Below are positions 28,870 through 41,160 of a stretch of DNA of 64,000 nt, piece after piece. The position numbers and the translations under genes are program-made. The notes under the pieces are model-generated. The model had not been told where the DNA came from and made no database searches. It saw only the letters and a list, made by a program, of their open reading frames with translations. The stretch comes from Janthinobacterium sp. 344 (GTDB lineage: Bacteria; Pseudomonadota; Gammaproteobacteria; Burkholderiales; Burkholderiaceae_D), in the NCBI RefSeq assembly GCF_900112025.1, contig NZ_FOKL01000001.1:608762-672761 (forward strand). Reading direction: 5' to 3'. How positions within the stretch are numbered: the first letter of the stretch is position 1; each line of letters begins with the position of its first letter.

Positions 28870-28990
28870 GGGCTCTTCCTTCTCGGGAGTGAGTCGAAAT
28901 TAAAATCAAAAATTCTGGCTGCAATTCGCACCGCATTCGGCAGTGCTACAGCGCGCCACTCGCACCGTTTGCAATATATCGCCCAGGCGT

Positions 28991-29272
28991 CTAGGCAATG
29001 CGCAGTCGTTGCAGCAGTGCGCGCACATGCGGCAGATCGACTTCGCCTTCCGGCTCTTTACGGGCCAGTACCAGATCCATTAACGCATTGTCCGATAAAT
29101 CCAGCAAACGCGTCAGCGCGTCAACTTCTTCATCGGTCAATTCGGTTTCATACGCATCGAGAAAACGGGTCAGGATAATGTCGTTTTCCAGCAGGCCACG
29201 GCGTGAACGCCAGCGCAGGCGGGCGCGGTTGGCCGGGTCGGCCTGATGCGAGGACAAAATTGATTCTGTCAT
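28991..29272 (-). CDS. sdhE: Succinate dehydrogenase flavinylation factor SdhE
   Basis: 93 residues from ATG 29272. The family motif RWRSRRGLLENDIILTRFLD carries the RGxxE element needed to promote covalent FAD attachment to SdhA. TDEEVDALTRLLDLSDNALM is the following helical bundle. It sits between sdhB and gltA, matching its role as assembly factor. Confidence 0.95.
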   Translation of the reverse strand: MTESILSSHQADPANRARLRWRSRRGLLENDIILTRFLDAYETELTDEEVDALTRLLDLSDNALMDLVLARKEPEGEVDLPHVRALLQRLRIA

Positions 29273-29390
29273 TTGGTTTACCACTTTACGTGTGCCTTGC
29301 GGCACGGTGCTGCTTTGCAGGCGCCGCCCGGCAGGAAGGGAGCATACTCCCTTCCCGGAAACGGCGCCCGGCGGACGCGATTCTGACGAA

Positions 29391-30101
29391 TCAGATCGCG
29401 CGGCGGACCATCAATTCCTTGATCTTGCCAATCGCCTTGTTCGGGTTCAACCCTTTCGGGCAGACGTCGACACAGTTCATGATCGAGTGGCAGCGGAACA
29501 GACGGTACGGATCTTCCAGGTTGTCCAGACGCGCGCCCGTGGCTTCGTCGCGCGAATCGGCGATGAAGCGGTAGGCTTGCAGCAGGCCGGCAGGACCGAC
29601 GAATTTGTCCGGATTCCACCAGAACGACGGGCACGACGTGGAGCAGCATGCGCACAGGATGCACTCGTACAGGCCATCGAGTTCTTCGCGCTGTTCCGGC
29701 GTTTGCAGGCGCTCTTTTTCAGGCGGGATCGAATCGTTGATCAGGAACGGCTTGATCGAATCGTACTGCTTGAAAAATTGCGTCATGTCGACGATCAGGT
29801 CGCGGATGACCGGCAAGCCTGGCAACGGGCGCAGCACGATAGGCTCCGTCAGTTCGTTCAGGTTGGTGGTGCAGGCCAGGCCGTTCTTGCCGTTGATGTT
29901 CATCGCGTCCGAACCGCACACGCCTTCGCGGCACGAGCGGCGCAGGGCCAGCGAGTCATCGACGTCCGACTTGATGCGCTGCAGTGCGTCGAGCAGCATC
30001 TTGTCGGTGTCTTTCAGTTCGACCGTCAGGTCTTGCATGTAAGGCTTGGCATCCTGGTCAGGATCGTAGCGGTAGATTTTGAATTTGAGAGTGCGTGCCA
30101 T
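29391..30101 (-). CDS. sdhB: Succinate dehydrogenase iron-sulfur subunit
   Basis: 236 residues; passes electrons from FAD to quinone. [2Fe-2S] cysteines in CREGVCGSDAMNINGKNGLA, [4Fe-4S] in CILCACCSTSCPSFW, and the third cluster in CHSIMNCVDVCPKGLNP. Length is typical. ATG 30101 lies 10 bases after the sdhA stop. Confidence 0.98.
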   Translation of the reverse strand: MARTLKFKIYRYDPDQDAKPYMQDLTVELKDTDKMLLDALQRIKSDVDDSLALRRSCREGVCGSDAMNINGKNGLACTTNLNELTEPIVLRPLPGLPVIRDLIVDMTQFFKQYDSIKPFLINDSIPPEKERLQTPEQREELDGLYECILCACCSTSCPSFWWNPDKFVGPAGLLQAYRFIADSRDEATGARLDNLEDPYRLFRCHSIMNCVDVCPKGLNPNKAIGKIKELMVRRAI

Positions 30102-30111
30102 GTTCTGACCT

Positions 30112-31893
30112 TTAGAAAGTACGTGGTTTTGGCTTGAAGGTATCGACCGTCAGCGGTTTGGTCACGACTGGCTTGTATTCCAGGCGGTTGCCTTCCGAGT
30201 ACCACAGCGTGTGCTTCATCCAGTTGTCGTCGTCGCGGGTCGGGTGATCATCCTGGGCGTGCGCGCCGCGCGATTCCTTGCGGGCCGCTGCCGAGACGAT
30301 GGTCGCTTTCGCCGTTTCGATCAGGTTGTCCAGCTCCAGCGCTTCCACGCGGGCCGTGTTGAAGACCATCGACTTGTCCTTGAACGAAACGTGCTTGCGA
30401 CGCTCGTCGAGCTTCATGATTTCCTCGACGCCCTTGCTCAGCATCTCGTCGGTACGGAACACGCCACAGTACTTCTGCATCGTGGCGCGGATGTCGTTCG
30501 CCACGCCCTGCACGGTTTCCGTGCCGGTCGAGTTTTCCAGGCGCTGCAGGCGGCCCATGGCGAAATCAGCGGCGTCGGCTGGCAAAGGCTTGTTTTCCTT
30601 GCCTTTCAGGCCGCTGTTGACGATGTGGTTGCCGGCCGCGCGGCCGAAGACCACCAGATCGAGCAGCGAGTTCGTGCCCAGGCGGTTGGCGCCGTGCACC
30701 GAAACGCAGGCGCATTCGCCGATCGCGTACAGGCCGTTGACGACTTTCGCCGAATTGTCCGGGCCGGTCGGGGTGACGACCTGGCCGTGGATGTTGGTCG
30801 GGATGCCGCCCATCTGGTAGTGAATCGTCGGCACGACAGGAATCGGTTCCTTGGTGGCGTCGACGTTGGCGAACTTGTGGCCGATTTCCAGGATCGACGG
30901 CAGGCGCTTGGCGATGGTGTCGGCGCCGATATGGCGCAGGTCCAGCATCACGTGGTCCTTGTTCGGACCGCAGCCGCGGCCTTCCTTGATTTCCTGGTCC
31001 ATCGAACGCGAGACGAAGTCGCGCGGCGCCAGATCCTTCAGGGTCGGCGCATAGCGCTCCATGAAGCGTTCGCCTTCGCTATTGATCAGGATGCCGCCTT
31101 CGCCGCGCACGCCTTCGGTGATCAACACGCCCGCGCCGGCCACGCCGGTCGGGTGGAACTGCCAGAATTCCATGTCCTGCAGCGGCAGGCCGGCGCGTGC
31201 CGCCATGCCCATGCCGTCGCCGGTATTGATGAACGCATTCGTCGACGCGGCGAAGATGCGGCCTGCGCCGCCCGTTGCCATGACCGTCGTTTTTGCTTCC
31301 AGGATCATGCATTCGCCGGTTTCCATTTCCAGCGCGACAACACCGATCACGTCGCCATCGGCGTCACGGATCAGGTCGAGTGCCATCCATTCGACGAAGA
31401 AGTGCGTACGTGCACGCACGTTGCGCTGGTACAGGGTGTGCAACAGGGCGTGACCGGTACGGTCGGCTGCCGCGCAAGCGCGCTGCACCGGCTTTTCGCC
31501 GAAGTGGGCCGTGTGGCCGCCGAACGGACGCTGATAAATGGTGCCGTCCGGGTTGCGGTCGAACGGCATGCCGAAGTGTTCCAGCTCGTACACGACCTTC
31601 GGTGCTTCGCGGCACATGAATTCGATGGCATCCTGGTCGCCCAGATAGTCGCCACCCTTGACAGTGTCGAACATGTGCCAGAACCAGTTGTCTTCGGCCA
31701 TGTTGCCGAGCGACGCGCCGATACCGCCCTGCGCCGCCACGGTGTGCGAGCGGGTGGGGAAAACTTTCGAGAGGACGGCGACGTTCAGGCCGGCTTCAGC
31801 CAGTTGCAACGACGCGCGCATGCCGGAACCGCCGGCGCCAACGATCACCGCATCAAAGCGGCGGGTAGGGATTGCAGATTTATATGCTGCCAC
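30112..31893 (-). CDS. sdhA: Succinate dehydrogenase flavoprotein subunit
   Basis: 593 residues; oxidises succinate to fumarate. FAD-binding [20 protein letters not shown]; covalent FAD His in [32 protein letters not shown] and [18 protein letters not shown] are family motifs. A much longer open frame runs upstream through sdhD, but the start is set at GTG 31893 ([13 protein letters not shown]), which has GGAG about nine bases upstream and lies two bases after the sdhD stop. Confidence 0.97.
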   Translation of the reverse strand: MAAYKSAIPTRRFDAVIVGAGGSGMRASLQLAEAGLNVAVLSKVFPTRSHTVAAQGGIGASLGNMAEDNWFWHMFDTVKGGDYLGDQDAIEFMCREAPKVVYELEHFGMPFDRNPDGTIYQRPFGGHTAHFGEKPVQRACAAADRTGHALLHTLYQRNVRARTHFFVEWMALDLIRDADGDVIGVVALEMETGECMILEAKTTVMATGGAGRIFAASTNAFINTGDGMGMAARAGLPLQDMEFWQFHPTGVAGAGVLITEGVRGEGGILINSEGERFMERYAPTLKDLAPRDFVSRSMDQEIKEGRGCGPNKDHVMLDLRHIGADTIAKRLPSILEIGHKFANVDATKEPIPVVPTIHYQMGGIPTNIHGQVVTPTGPDNSAKVVNGLYAIGECACVSVHGANRLGTNSLLDLVVFGRAAGNHIVNSGLKGKENKPLPADAADFAMGRLQRLENSTGTETVQGVANDIRATMQKYCGVFRTDEMLSKGVEEIMKLDERRKHVSFKDKSMVFNTARVEALELDNLIETAKATIVSAAARKESRGAHAQDDHPTRDDDNWMKHTLWYSEGNRLEYKPVVTKPLTVDTFKPKPRTF

Positions 31894-31895
31894 GA

Positions 31896-32261
31896 TTACA
31901 CACTCCAGAGTATCTGTACCGTCCAGCCGGCACAAGCGATCAACCACAGCATGGTGGCAATTTGCAGGGTCAGGCGGAGGCCAACGCTTTTCACGTAGTC
32001 CATCCAGATATTGCGTACGCCGACCCATGCGTGGTAGAACAAGGCGACAAATGTCACCAGGCTGATTAATTTGAACCATTGCTGTGCGAACAAGCCAGCC
32101 CAGCCTTCATAGCTGAAGTTGCTGCCGGTCAGGAAGGCGATCAGCAGGATGGCGACATAGGCCACCATGACCAGGGCGGTGACGCGTTGCGCCAGCCAGT
32201 CGCGCAAGCCGTAATGGGCGCCGACGACGAGGCGTTTCGGTCCGATGTTATTGTTTGCCAT
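31896..32261 (-). CDS. sdhD: Succinate dehydrogenase membrane anchor subunit
   Basis: 121 residues from ATG 32261 with three membrane segments ([58 protein letters not shown]). [15 protein letters not shown] carries the heme-proximal His and the conserved Asp-Tyr of the quinone site. The ATG overlaps the sdhC stop (TAATG). Confidence 0.95.
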   Translation of the reverse strand: MANNNIGPKRLVVGAHYGLRDWLAQRVTALVMVAYVAILLIAFLTGSNFSYEGWAGLFAQQWFKLISLVTFVALFYHAWVGVRNIWMDYVKSVGLRLTLQIATMLWLIACAGWTVQILWSV

Positions 32262-32683
32262 TAAAATACTCCAAACAGTTTCAAAGCGACCAGAGCGGTC
32301 AGTACCAGGCTGATCACCAGCACGAACTTGGCCGTATTGCGCGCGGGTTCTTTCTCGGCGGCGACGTGCACGTCCATGAGCAGGTGGCGGATGCCGGCGC
32401 AGAAGTGGTGCAGGAAGGCCCAGACCAAGCCCAGCGTGATCAGCTTGACGAACCAGTGCGAGGCGATGCCCTGGAAGTAGGCGTAGGACATTTCGGAACG
32501 CAGGCTCAGTTCCAGCATGTACAGGATGCACGGCAGCAGGGCGAAAATGATGATGCCGCTGATACGATGCAGGATCGAGACGATGGCGCCGATCGCCATG
32601 CGGTAGTTCGACAATTCGGTAACATGGATGTTACGGAATTGCGGCCGTTCTTTTTTTGGTACTTCTCTTACGGCTTCAGACAT
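32261..32683 (-). CDS. sdhC: Succinate dehydrogenase cytochrome b556 subunit
   Basis: 140 residues from ATG 32683, preceded by GGGGAGG. Three membrane segments; MAIGAIVSILHRISGIIIFA carries the SxxHRxSG quinone-site motif and WAFLHHFCAGIRHLLMDVH the heme ligand His. First gene of the sdhCDAB-sdhE-gltA series. Confidence 0.96.
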   Translation of the reverse strand: MSEAVREVPKKERPQFRNIHVTELSNYRMAIGAIVSILHRISGIIIFALLPCILYMLELSLRSEMSYAYFQGIASHWFVKLITLGLVWAFLHHFCAGIRHLLMDVHVAAEKEPARNTAKFVLVISLVLTALVALKLFGVF

Positions 32684-32987
32684 AACAAAAACCTCCCCTT
32701 TGAATTTCAACTAAATATTGAAGCCGCGATTTTCGCCGATTTTCGCAACCCATACCAATATCTATTGTTACATATAACCAAAATGGTTTTTTACTACAAA
32801 ATACCGCGCTACTTTCCGTAGTTCACGTAATTTAATTACAGAATCGCCGGCAAAACACGGCCCGCCGGGGCCGGCCATGCTTTACCTGCGCGCTCTGTTG
32901 TCTCCATGCCTGCCTCGCGGCGGACATTTTCAAACGATGCACTTCAACCTTGCCGCTTGTGCGGGCACCCGCGAGCACCCCGCCGCT
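32684..32987 (-). promoter_or_regulatory. 304-base sdhC upstream region with palindromes over a candidate promoter
   Basis: AT-rich relative to the genes. It contains the 13-bp palindrome AACCA-AAA-TGGTT (32778-32790) and, next to it, GTTACATATAAC (32769-32780). Read on the minus strand, a plausible promoter TTGTAG-N16-TTATAT overlaps both. I see no gene. The neighbouring GntR/HutC regulator is the obvious candidate to bind here, but the palindromes differ from the site beside mdh. Confidence 0.45.
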
Positions 32988-33890
32988 TCAGCTGAGTTCA
33001 TTCTGATAATGATGGCGACTGGTCAGGTACAAGCCCCGGCGCAGTTCGACCGGCTTGTCGCCGTAGGTAAACGACACGCGCTCGGAACTGAGCAAGGGCG
33101 TGCCGAGCTCGATATTGAGCAATTGCGCGGCGCCGGCGTCGGCGCACACGGCGCGGATCTGTTCAGACGCGCGGATCATGCGCGTGCCAAATTCCGTCTC
33201 GAACAGGCCGTACATCGGCCCCTTGTATTCCACCAGGCGCTCGGCCGTCAGGCCCTTGAAGATCAGCCCGGGCAGCCACAGCTCCTCGACGATGGTGGGG
33301 ATGCCATCGAAATACTGCACGCGCTTGATGAAGATGACGGCGTCGCCGGATTTCAGGTCCATCAGGCGCGCGACATCGGCCGGCGCGCGCACGCGCTTGA
33401 CCTCGATGAATTTGCTTTCGGGATAGTGCGGCACGCCCTCGTCCGGCACCAGGCGCAGGAAGCGGAAGTGCGCGCGCGCCTCATGGTGGGTGGACACGAA
33501 GGTGCCCTTGCCCTGGCGACGCATGACGAGATTCTCGGCGGCCAGCTCATCGATCGCCTTGCGCACCGTGCCCTGGCTGACCTTGAAACGGCCCGCCAGT
33601 TCGACTTCGCTAGGGATCAGTTCGCCAGGCTTCCATTCGCCCGATTGCAGGCTCTGCGTGATGAGCGCCTTGATCTGCTGGTACAGGGGACTGAAGGTGG
33701 GCGAGGCAGCGACAATGGGGGCAGCGACCGGCGCGGCCGGCGTGCCTGCAGCAGTGGTATTGGCGCCGGCCGCTGGCGCGGCGGCAGTGCTGGCCGCGGC
33801 TGCGGGCGTGGCCGGTGTGCCCGCGGTCGGACTGACCGCCCCGCTTGCAGCAGTGGCATTGTTGGTCAGATTGGACGAGGCGGAATTCAT
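32988..33890 (-). CDS. GntR/HutC-family regulator with Ala/Pro/Thr-rich N-terminal extension
   Basis: About 300 residues from ATG 33890 (GTG 33908 is an alternative). Residues 1-65 are almost entirely Ala, Pro, Thr, Gly and Asn. The winged helix (67-135) shows SPLYQQIKALITQSLQSGEW and IPSEVELAGRFKVSQGTVRK. The UTRA effector domain (about 155-295) ends RRGLYLTSRHHYQNELS. It lies between sdhC and mdh, on the strand opposite mdh. A perfect 16-bp palindrome in the mdh-gntR interval suggests autoregulation and control of TCA genes. The ligand is unknown. Confidence 0.9.
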   Translation of the reverse strand: MNSASSNLTNNATAASGAVSPTAGTPATPAAAASTAAAPAAGANTTAAGTPAAPVAAPIVAASPTFSPLYQQIKALITQSLQSGEWKPGELIPSEVELAGRFKVSQGTVRKAIDELAAENLVMRRQGKGTFVSTHHEARAHFRFLRLVPDEGVPHYPESKFIEVKRVRAPADVARLMDLKSGDAVIFIKRVQYFDGIPTIVEELWLPGLIFKGLTAERLVEYKGPMYGLFETEFGTRMIRASEQIRAVCADAGAAQLLNIELGTPLLSSERVSFTYGDKPVELRRGLYLTSRHHYQNELS

Positions 33891-33947
33891 AGTCCGACAT
33901 TTCAACACAAATCACTGCCCGCGTCCAGTAAAAGACACGTAGTTATC

Positions 33948-33963
33948 TGTCTTATATAAGACA
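33948..33963. promoter_or_regulatory. Perfect palindrome TGTCTTATATAAGACA, HutC/GntR-type operator candidate
   Basis: A 16-bp perfect palindrome with GT..AC ends and an AT-rich centre, the form used by HutC-subfamily GntR regulators. It lies between the GntR/HutC gene (start 33890) and mdh (start 34196) and ends 10 bases before a plus-strand -35. Confidence 0.7.
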
Positions 33964-33973
33964 TAAGATATGA

Positions 33974-34002
33974 TTGACAGATGCAGATCAGAGGCCTAAA
34001 CT
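33974..34002 (+). promoter_or_regulatory. Sigma-70-type promoter candidate for mdh
   Basis: TTGACA (33974-33979), 17-base spacer, TAAACT (33997-34002). It predicts an mdh leader of about 185 bases. The rest of the 305-base interval holds no gene that I can support. Confidence 0.6.
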
Positions 34003-34195
34003 GCCCTCGATAAAACTTGTGAGCCAGCGTTTTATGTTGTCGGCCAGCCACTCTGGTCTCGTGCAGCACAAGCGTCGCGGCGGCGTACACCAGCAATTCG
34101 GTGGCGCGGGCCGGTTTTGGTATCATTATAGTTTTTCCGGATAAGCGTAAGCCCAGCTTCAAGCCCGTTTTCTTTCCCATTTTTGGAGATTCATC

Positions 34196-35185
34196 ATGGC
34201 TAAAACCCCAATGCGTGTTGCAGTGACCGGCGCCGCCGGCCAGATCGGCTACGCCCTGTTGTTCCGCATCGCCAATGGCGACATGCTCGGCAAAGACCAG
34301 CCTGTCATCTTGCAACTGCTTGAAATCCCGGACGAAAAAGCCCAGAAGGCGCTCAAGGGCGTGATGATGGAAATCGACGACTGCGCCTTCCCGCTGCTGA
34401 CGGAAATGACCGCCCACTCCGACCCGCTGACCGCATTCAAGGATGTCGACGTCGCCGTGCTGGTGGGCGCGCGTCCACGCGGCCCGGGCATGGAACGCAA
34501 GGACCTGCTGGAAGCGAATGCGCAGATCTTCACGGTGCAAGGCAAGGCGCTCGACGCCGTCGCTTCGCGCAACGTCAAAGTGCTGGTGGTCGGCAACCCT
34601 GCCAACACCAACGCCTACATCGCCATGAAATCGGCACCATCGCTGCCAGCGAAGAACTTCACCGCCATGCTGCGCCTGGACCACAACCGCGCGCTGTCGC
34701 AAGTCGCTGCCAAGACCGGCACCGCCGTCAAGGATATCGAGAAGCTGACCGTGTGGGGCAACCACTCGCCAACCATGTACGCCGACTACCGCTTCGCCAC
34801 CGTCAACGGCAAGGCTGTCAAGGACCTGATCAACGACCAGGAATGGAACGCCAACGTATTCCTGCCGACCGTCGGCAAGCGCGGCGCGGCCATCATCGAA
34901 GCGCGCGGCCTGTCGTCGGCAGCGTCGGCAGCGAACGCCGCCATCGACCACATCCATGACTGGATGCTGGGCACCGCCGGCAAGTGGACCACCATGGGCG
35001 TGCCTTCCGATGGCTCGTATGGCATTCCTGAAGGCACCGTGTTCGGCTTCCCTGTCACCACCGACAACGGCGAATACACCATCGTTCAAGGCCTGGAAAT
35101 CGATGCATTCTCGCAAGAGCGCATCAACCTGACCCTGAAAGAACTGACCGAAGAGCGCGAAGGCGTGAAACACCTGCTGGCTTAA
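34196..35185 (+). CDS. mdh: Malate dehydrogenase
   Basis: 329 residues, the cytosolic-type MDH common in Burkholderiales. NAD-binding [54 protein letters not shown]; catalytic Asp/His pair in [11 protein letters not shown] and [23 protein letters not shown] precedes the ATG. It is followed by a terminator and then by the CitE-like lyase gene on the same strand. Confidence 0.98.
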   Translation: MAKTPMRVAVTGAAGQIGYALLFRIANGDMLGKDQPVILQLLEIPDEKAQKALKGVMMEIDDCAFPLLTEMTAHSDPLTAFKDVDVAVLVGARPRGPGMERKDLLEANAQIFTVQGKALDAVASRNVKVLVVGNPANTNAYIAMKSAPSLPAKNFTAMLRLDHNRALSQVAAKTGTAVKDIEKLTVWGNHSPTMYADYRFATVNGKAVKDLINDQEWNANVFLPTVGKRGAAIIEARGLSSAASAANAAIDHIHDWMLGTAGKWTTMGVPSDGSYGIPEGTVFGFPVTTDNGEYTIVQGLEIDAFSQERINLTLKELTEEREGVKHLLA

Positions 35186-35229
35186 TACCAGTCCAGTGGC
35201 GGCGCGGCCTGAGCGCCGCCCGCCATGCA

Positions 35230-35263
35230 GGCCGCTCCGCGCACGTCGCGGCGCGGCCGTTTT
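35230..35263 (+). terminator. Rho-independent terminator after mdh
   Basis: Stem GGCCGC-T-CCGCG / CGCGG-C-GCGGCC (one mismatch) with a CACGT loop, followed by G and four T. It is 44 bases past the mdh stop. Confidence 0.75.
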
Positions 35264-35298
35264 ATCAAGTAGTTTTTACCTGCAGAAATGCCTTAAGC

Positions 35299-36297
35299 AT
35301 GCACCCTTCCGAGGTTTTATTCCAAGGCAAACGCCAGCCGCTGTTGCTCGCCGCTTGCGACCACTACGCCGGCTCTGAAAAGCTGATGCGTAAATCGATT
35401 GCTTTGCAACAAGAGCTTGGCCCCCTGTTCGACATCACGTTCGACTGCGAAGACGGCGCCAGCGCCGGCAATGAAGAAGCCCACGCCCACATGATCGCCG
35501 GCCTGCTGGCCAGCGACGACAACCAGTTCAACCGCATCGGCGTGCGCGTGCACGACGTCGACAGCCCGTTTTTCACGCGCGACGTGGAAATCATCTGCGC
35601 CGCCGCCGGCCGCCTGGCCTATATCGCCGTGCCCAAGGTGGGCGGCGTGCAGGATGCCATGCTGGCCATCGACCTGATCAACCTGCACGCGCGCCGCGCC
35701 GGCCGCGACAACCTGCCCGTGCACATCCTGATTGAAACGCATGGCGCGCTGCGCGATGCCTACGCCATCGCCGCCCTGCCGCAGGTCGAATGCCTGTCGT
35801 TCGGCATCATGGATTTCGTCTCGGCCCATTACGGCGCCATTCCCGCCGCCGCCATGCGCACGCCGGGCCAGTTCACGCACCCGCTGGTGGTGCGCGCCAA
35901 GCTGGAAGTGGCCGCCGCCTGCCACGCGCATGGCAAGGTGCCGTCGCATAACGTGACGACCGACGTGCGCGATTCGGCCGTGGTGGCCAACGACGCCCAG
36001 CGCGCAACAGCCGAGTTCGGCTACACGCGCATGTGGAGCATCCACCCGGACCAGATCAAGCCCATCATCAAGGCCTTCACGCCGCGCCTGTCCGAGGTCA
36101 ACGAGGCCAGCAATATCCTGAATGAGGCGCTGCGCGCCAACTGGGGCCCGATCGCCCAAAATGGCCGCTTGCACGACCGCGCCAGCTACCGATATTATTG
36201 GACCGTTTTGCAACGCGCCAAACTGGCGGGCCTGGGCCTGCCCGAGGCGGCCGCTGCATTATTGAATCCCCCCTCTTCCAGCACCACTGAAAACTGA
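35299..36297 (+). CDS. HpcH/HpaI aldolase / CitE-like lyase family protein
   Basis: 332 residues of the CitE/malyl-CoA-lyase TIM-barrel superfamily. ITFDCEDGASAGNEEAH gives an acidic metal site, IGVRVHDVDSPFFTRDVEII follows, then IAVPKVGGVQDA, ILIETHGALRDAYAIAALP (metal-binding Glu) and SFGIMDFVSAHYGAIP. Family members cleave or hydrolyse acyl-CoA such as citramalyl-, malyl- or citryl-CoA. The linkage to mdh and acnA suggests a C4-C6 acid CoA ester, but the exact substrate is not readable. No full citrate lyase genes (citD, citF) are nearby. Confidence 0.88.
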   Translation: MHPSEVLFQGKRQPLLLAACDHYAGSEKLMRKSIALQQELGPLFDITFDCEDGASAGNEEAHAHMIAGLLASDDNQFNRIGVRVHDVDSPFFTRDVEIICAAAGRLAYIAVPKVGGVQDAMLAIDLINLHARRAGRDNLPVHILIETHGALRDAYAIAALPQVECLSFGIMDFVSAHYGAIPAAAMRTPGQFTHPLVVRAKLEVAAACHAHGKVPSHNVTTDVRDSAVVANDAQRATAEFGYTRMWSIHPDQIKPIIKAFTPRLSEVNEASNILNEALRANWGPIAQNGRLHDRASYRYYWTVLQRAKLAGLGLPEAAAALLNPPSSSTTEN

Positions 36298-36310
36298 CAG
36301 GAATTACACG

Positions 36311-36871
36311 ATGTCCATCTCCAAATTAGCAATTGCCTGCAGCGTCGCGCTGGGCGCCCTGACCCTGACACTGGCACCGGCCAGCTTCGCCGCCACGGAC
36401 ACCAAGGCGGAGGCGAACGCCAAGGCGGTCAAGGCCAAGGCCAAGCCAAAAGCCAAGACCACCAAGGCCAAGGCCGCCGCCAAGGAAGCGCATCCGCTGG
36501 CCATGTCGGTCGTCGACAAGGAAGAAGCGGACGAACCGGATACGGCCGGCTCGGCCTCCACGGATTTCAATTGCGAACTTGGTAATAAAATTACCATCTA
36601 TACCAATGCGACCGACGACAAACACATCGCCCTGCGCTGGAAGAAGCGCCTGCACCGCCTGAGCCGCGTTGGCACCACCACCGGCGCCAACCGCTTCGAG
36701 AACCGCTTGTATGGCCTGGTCTGGATCGGTATCCCGGCCAAAGGCATGCTGCTCGATTCCAAGCAGGGCCGCCAGCTGGCCAATGAATGCAAGGATGCGG
36801 AGCAAGCCAAGCCGGCAGCACTGGTGGAAGCGCCGCCATCGCTGGGCGTGCTGCCAGTCACCGGCGGCTGA
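36311..36871 (+). CDS. Secreted protein with MliC (lysozyme inhibitor)-like domain
   Basis: 186 residues. The signal peptide SISKLAIACSVALGALTLTL ends near ASFAA. A Lys/Ala-rich linker follows (about 30-60). The domain at 86-165 has the layout of MliC/C-type lysozyme inhibitors: FNCELGNKITIYTNA, then LHRLSRVGTTTGANRFENR, a Trp (VWIGIP) and a second Cys (QLANECKDA) that could pair with the first. The assignment is by pattern and so tentative. The gene is squeezed between the CitE-like lyase (13 bases upstream) and acnA. Confidence 0.7.
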   Translation: MSISKLAIACSVALGALTLTLAPASFAATDTKAEANAKAVKAKAKPKAKTTKAKAAAKEAHPLAMSVVDKEEADEPDTAGSASTDFNCELGNKITIYTNATDDKHIALRWKKRLHRLSRVGTTTGANRFENRLYGLVWIGIPAKGMLLDSKQGRQLANECKDAEQAKPAALVEAPPSLGVLPVTGG

Positions 36872-36959
36872 TGTGCGTAGCAAGGGCCTCTTCGGGGGCT
36901 CAACCATGTTTTGTAATTTGAATAATCAATAAATAGACGATACCCAACAAGGAGAGGTC

Positions 36960-39680
<2,721 letters not shown>

Positions 39681-39703
39681 TCCGTCAGCTGTAATGGAAA
39701 GTC

Positions 39704-39734
39704 AAAGCGCCGGTTTCGACCGGCGCTTTTTTTT
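39704..39734 (+). terminator. Rho-independent terminator of acnA
   Basis: 11-bp stem AAAGCGCCGGT/ACCGGCGCTTT with a TTCG tetraloop, followed by a T run to 39734. Confidence 0.95.
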
Positions 39735-39893
39735 CGTCCCTGCCGCCCGTTGTTACTTGAAATATCGACTATCGGCATGATCTACAGCCAGCTTACGTAT
39801 TGCGTGCGGCCGAATCCTCTACAATACGGTTATAAGGGTTTATCATTGTTTGACTGATCCATTTTTTCCACTTTCCGAGACTCTTATCCCGCT

Positions 39894-41147
39894 ATGCGTC
39901 GTCCTTCCAAAGATTCATCCCATAAACTGACTGCCGACAGCCAGCGCCTGGTCACCTTTGCCCAGGCGATCGTACAGGCAGCCAGCCGTCTCGAAGAGCG
40001 GTCCTGGGAACACAGCCTGGATACGCAGCTCCAGAAATTACTCAAAACCGGCCACCAGGACACCATCGACAACACCCTGGGCAGCCTGTTCAAGGAAGAC
40101 TTGAACGCCTACGACGTGCTGATGGACTGCGTTGAAGCCGTCAGCGAATCGACCGTCATCACGCATGAAGACGTGCGCTACGACGCCCTGCTCGTCGCCG
40201 TGCCCATCCTCGCGTGGACGCGCTTTTCCATCGCCTCCGGCCCCATGGCCGGCGACGCGCACGGCGTCTTGTCCGCCCACTTTGCCGCCCACCTGCTGGC
40301 CGACGGCACGAAGATGGCCATGGCGCCGACCCTGTATTCGATCGACCAGTTGCCGCGCAGCCACGTCGAGACCTATGCCAAGACGCAGAAGCTGGCGCAA
40401 GCCGCGCTGAAGGGCACGGCCGTCAAGCCGTCCGCCAAGGAGGCGGAAACGGCGCCCTTCCTGGCCGACACGCGCTACCTGCTGGTGGCCGTGGTGGCGC
40501 CCGCCGGCGCGCCGCTGTTCCGCTGGCAGACGCCGGCCAGCCAGCTCGACTTCATCGCCGAGCGCAGCGCCGCCCTGGAACAATGGCGCACGCAGGCGAC
40601 ACCGACCATCGCCCGCCTGCTGCCCGGCTGCGGCCTGGAACTGCTGCTGCCGGAAGCATATTATGTGGCGTGCCGCGAAGCCGATAAGCTGATCCGCCCC
40701 GTCTCCGTGCGCGCCGCCGTGCACTACCTGACGCACACCCTGGCCATCGAGCCATCGGAACTGCGCGCCGTGATCGCCGGCTTCGGCGAGGAAGCGGCCG
40801 ACGGCCAGGTCGATGAATACCGCATCGCCTTCACCCTGCGCCAGGCGCCGGACGTCATCTACGGCATCGTCTGGCCCCTGTACGGCCAGGAAGACGAAGA
40901 TGGCACGCCGATCGAAGGCCTGATCCAGGTGGGCATCGCCGCGCTGGACAAGCAAAAGACGCCCGTCGATGAAATCGTCGAGCATTTGAACGCCGCCGGT
41001 GTGACGCAGATCAAGCGCCACGCGGAACGTTTTGTCGGTGAATACTGCGACGATTGCGGCGCGCCCCTGTTCGCCGACCCCGTGGGCGAGCTGGCGCATG
41101 CGGAAATGCCGGAAGATACGCCGCAAGGCACCGAGCACTTCCATTGA
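39894..41147 (+). CDS. DUF2863 family protein
   Basis: 417 residues, matching the DUF2863 proteins of Burkholderiales. The N-terminus is Ser/Arg-rich and helical (QAIVQAASRLEERSWEHSLD). The middle part contains ILAWTRFSIASGPMAGDAHG and TRYLLVAVVAPAGAPLFRWQ. The C-terminus has a zinc-ribbon-like knuckle, YCDDCGAPLFADP. There is no signal peptide or membrane segment. The function is unknown and the neighbours give no hint. Confidence 0.85.
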   Translation: MRRPSKDSSHKLTADSQRLVTFAQAIVQAASRLEERSWEHSLDTQLQKLLKTGHQDTIDNTLGSLFKEDLNAYDVLMDCVEAVSESTVITHEDVRYDALLVAVPILAWTRFSIASGPMAGDAHGVLSAHFAAHLLADGTKMAMAPTLYSIDQLPRSHVETYAKTQKLAQAALKGTAVKPSAKEAETAPFLADTRYLLVAVVAPAGAPLFRWQTPASQLDFIAERSAALEQWRTQATPTIARLLPGCGLELLLPEAYYVACREADKLIRPVSVRAAVHYLTHTLAIEPSELRAVIAGFGEEAADGQVDEYRIAFTLRQAPDVIYGIVWPLYGQEDEDGTPIEGLIQVGIAALDKQKTPVDEIVEHLNAAGVTQIKRHAERFVGEYCDDCGAPLFADPVGELAHAEMPEDTPQGTEHFH

Positions 41148-41160
41148 TCTGATGACACGC

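Noticed and set aside
33902..35173. 423-codon minus-strand frame opposite mdh
   Set aside because: Antisense shadow; mdh motifs on the plus strand are complete.
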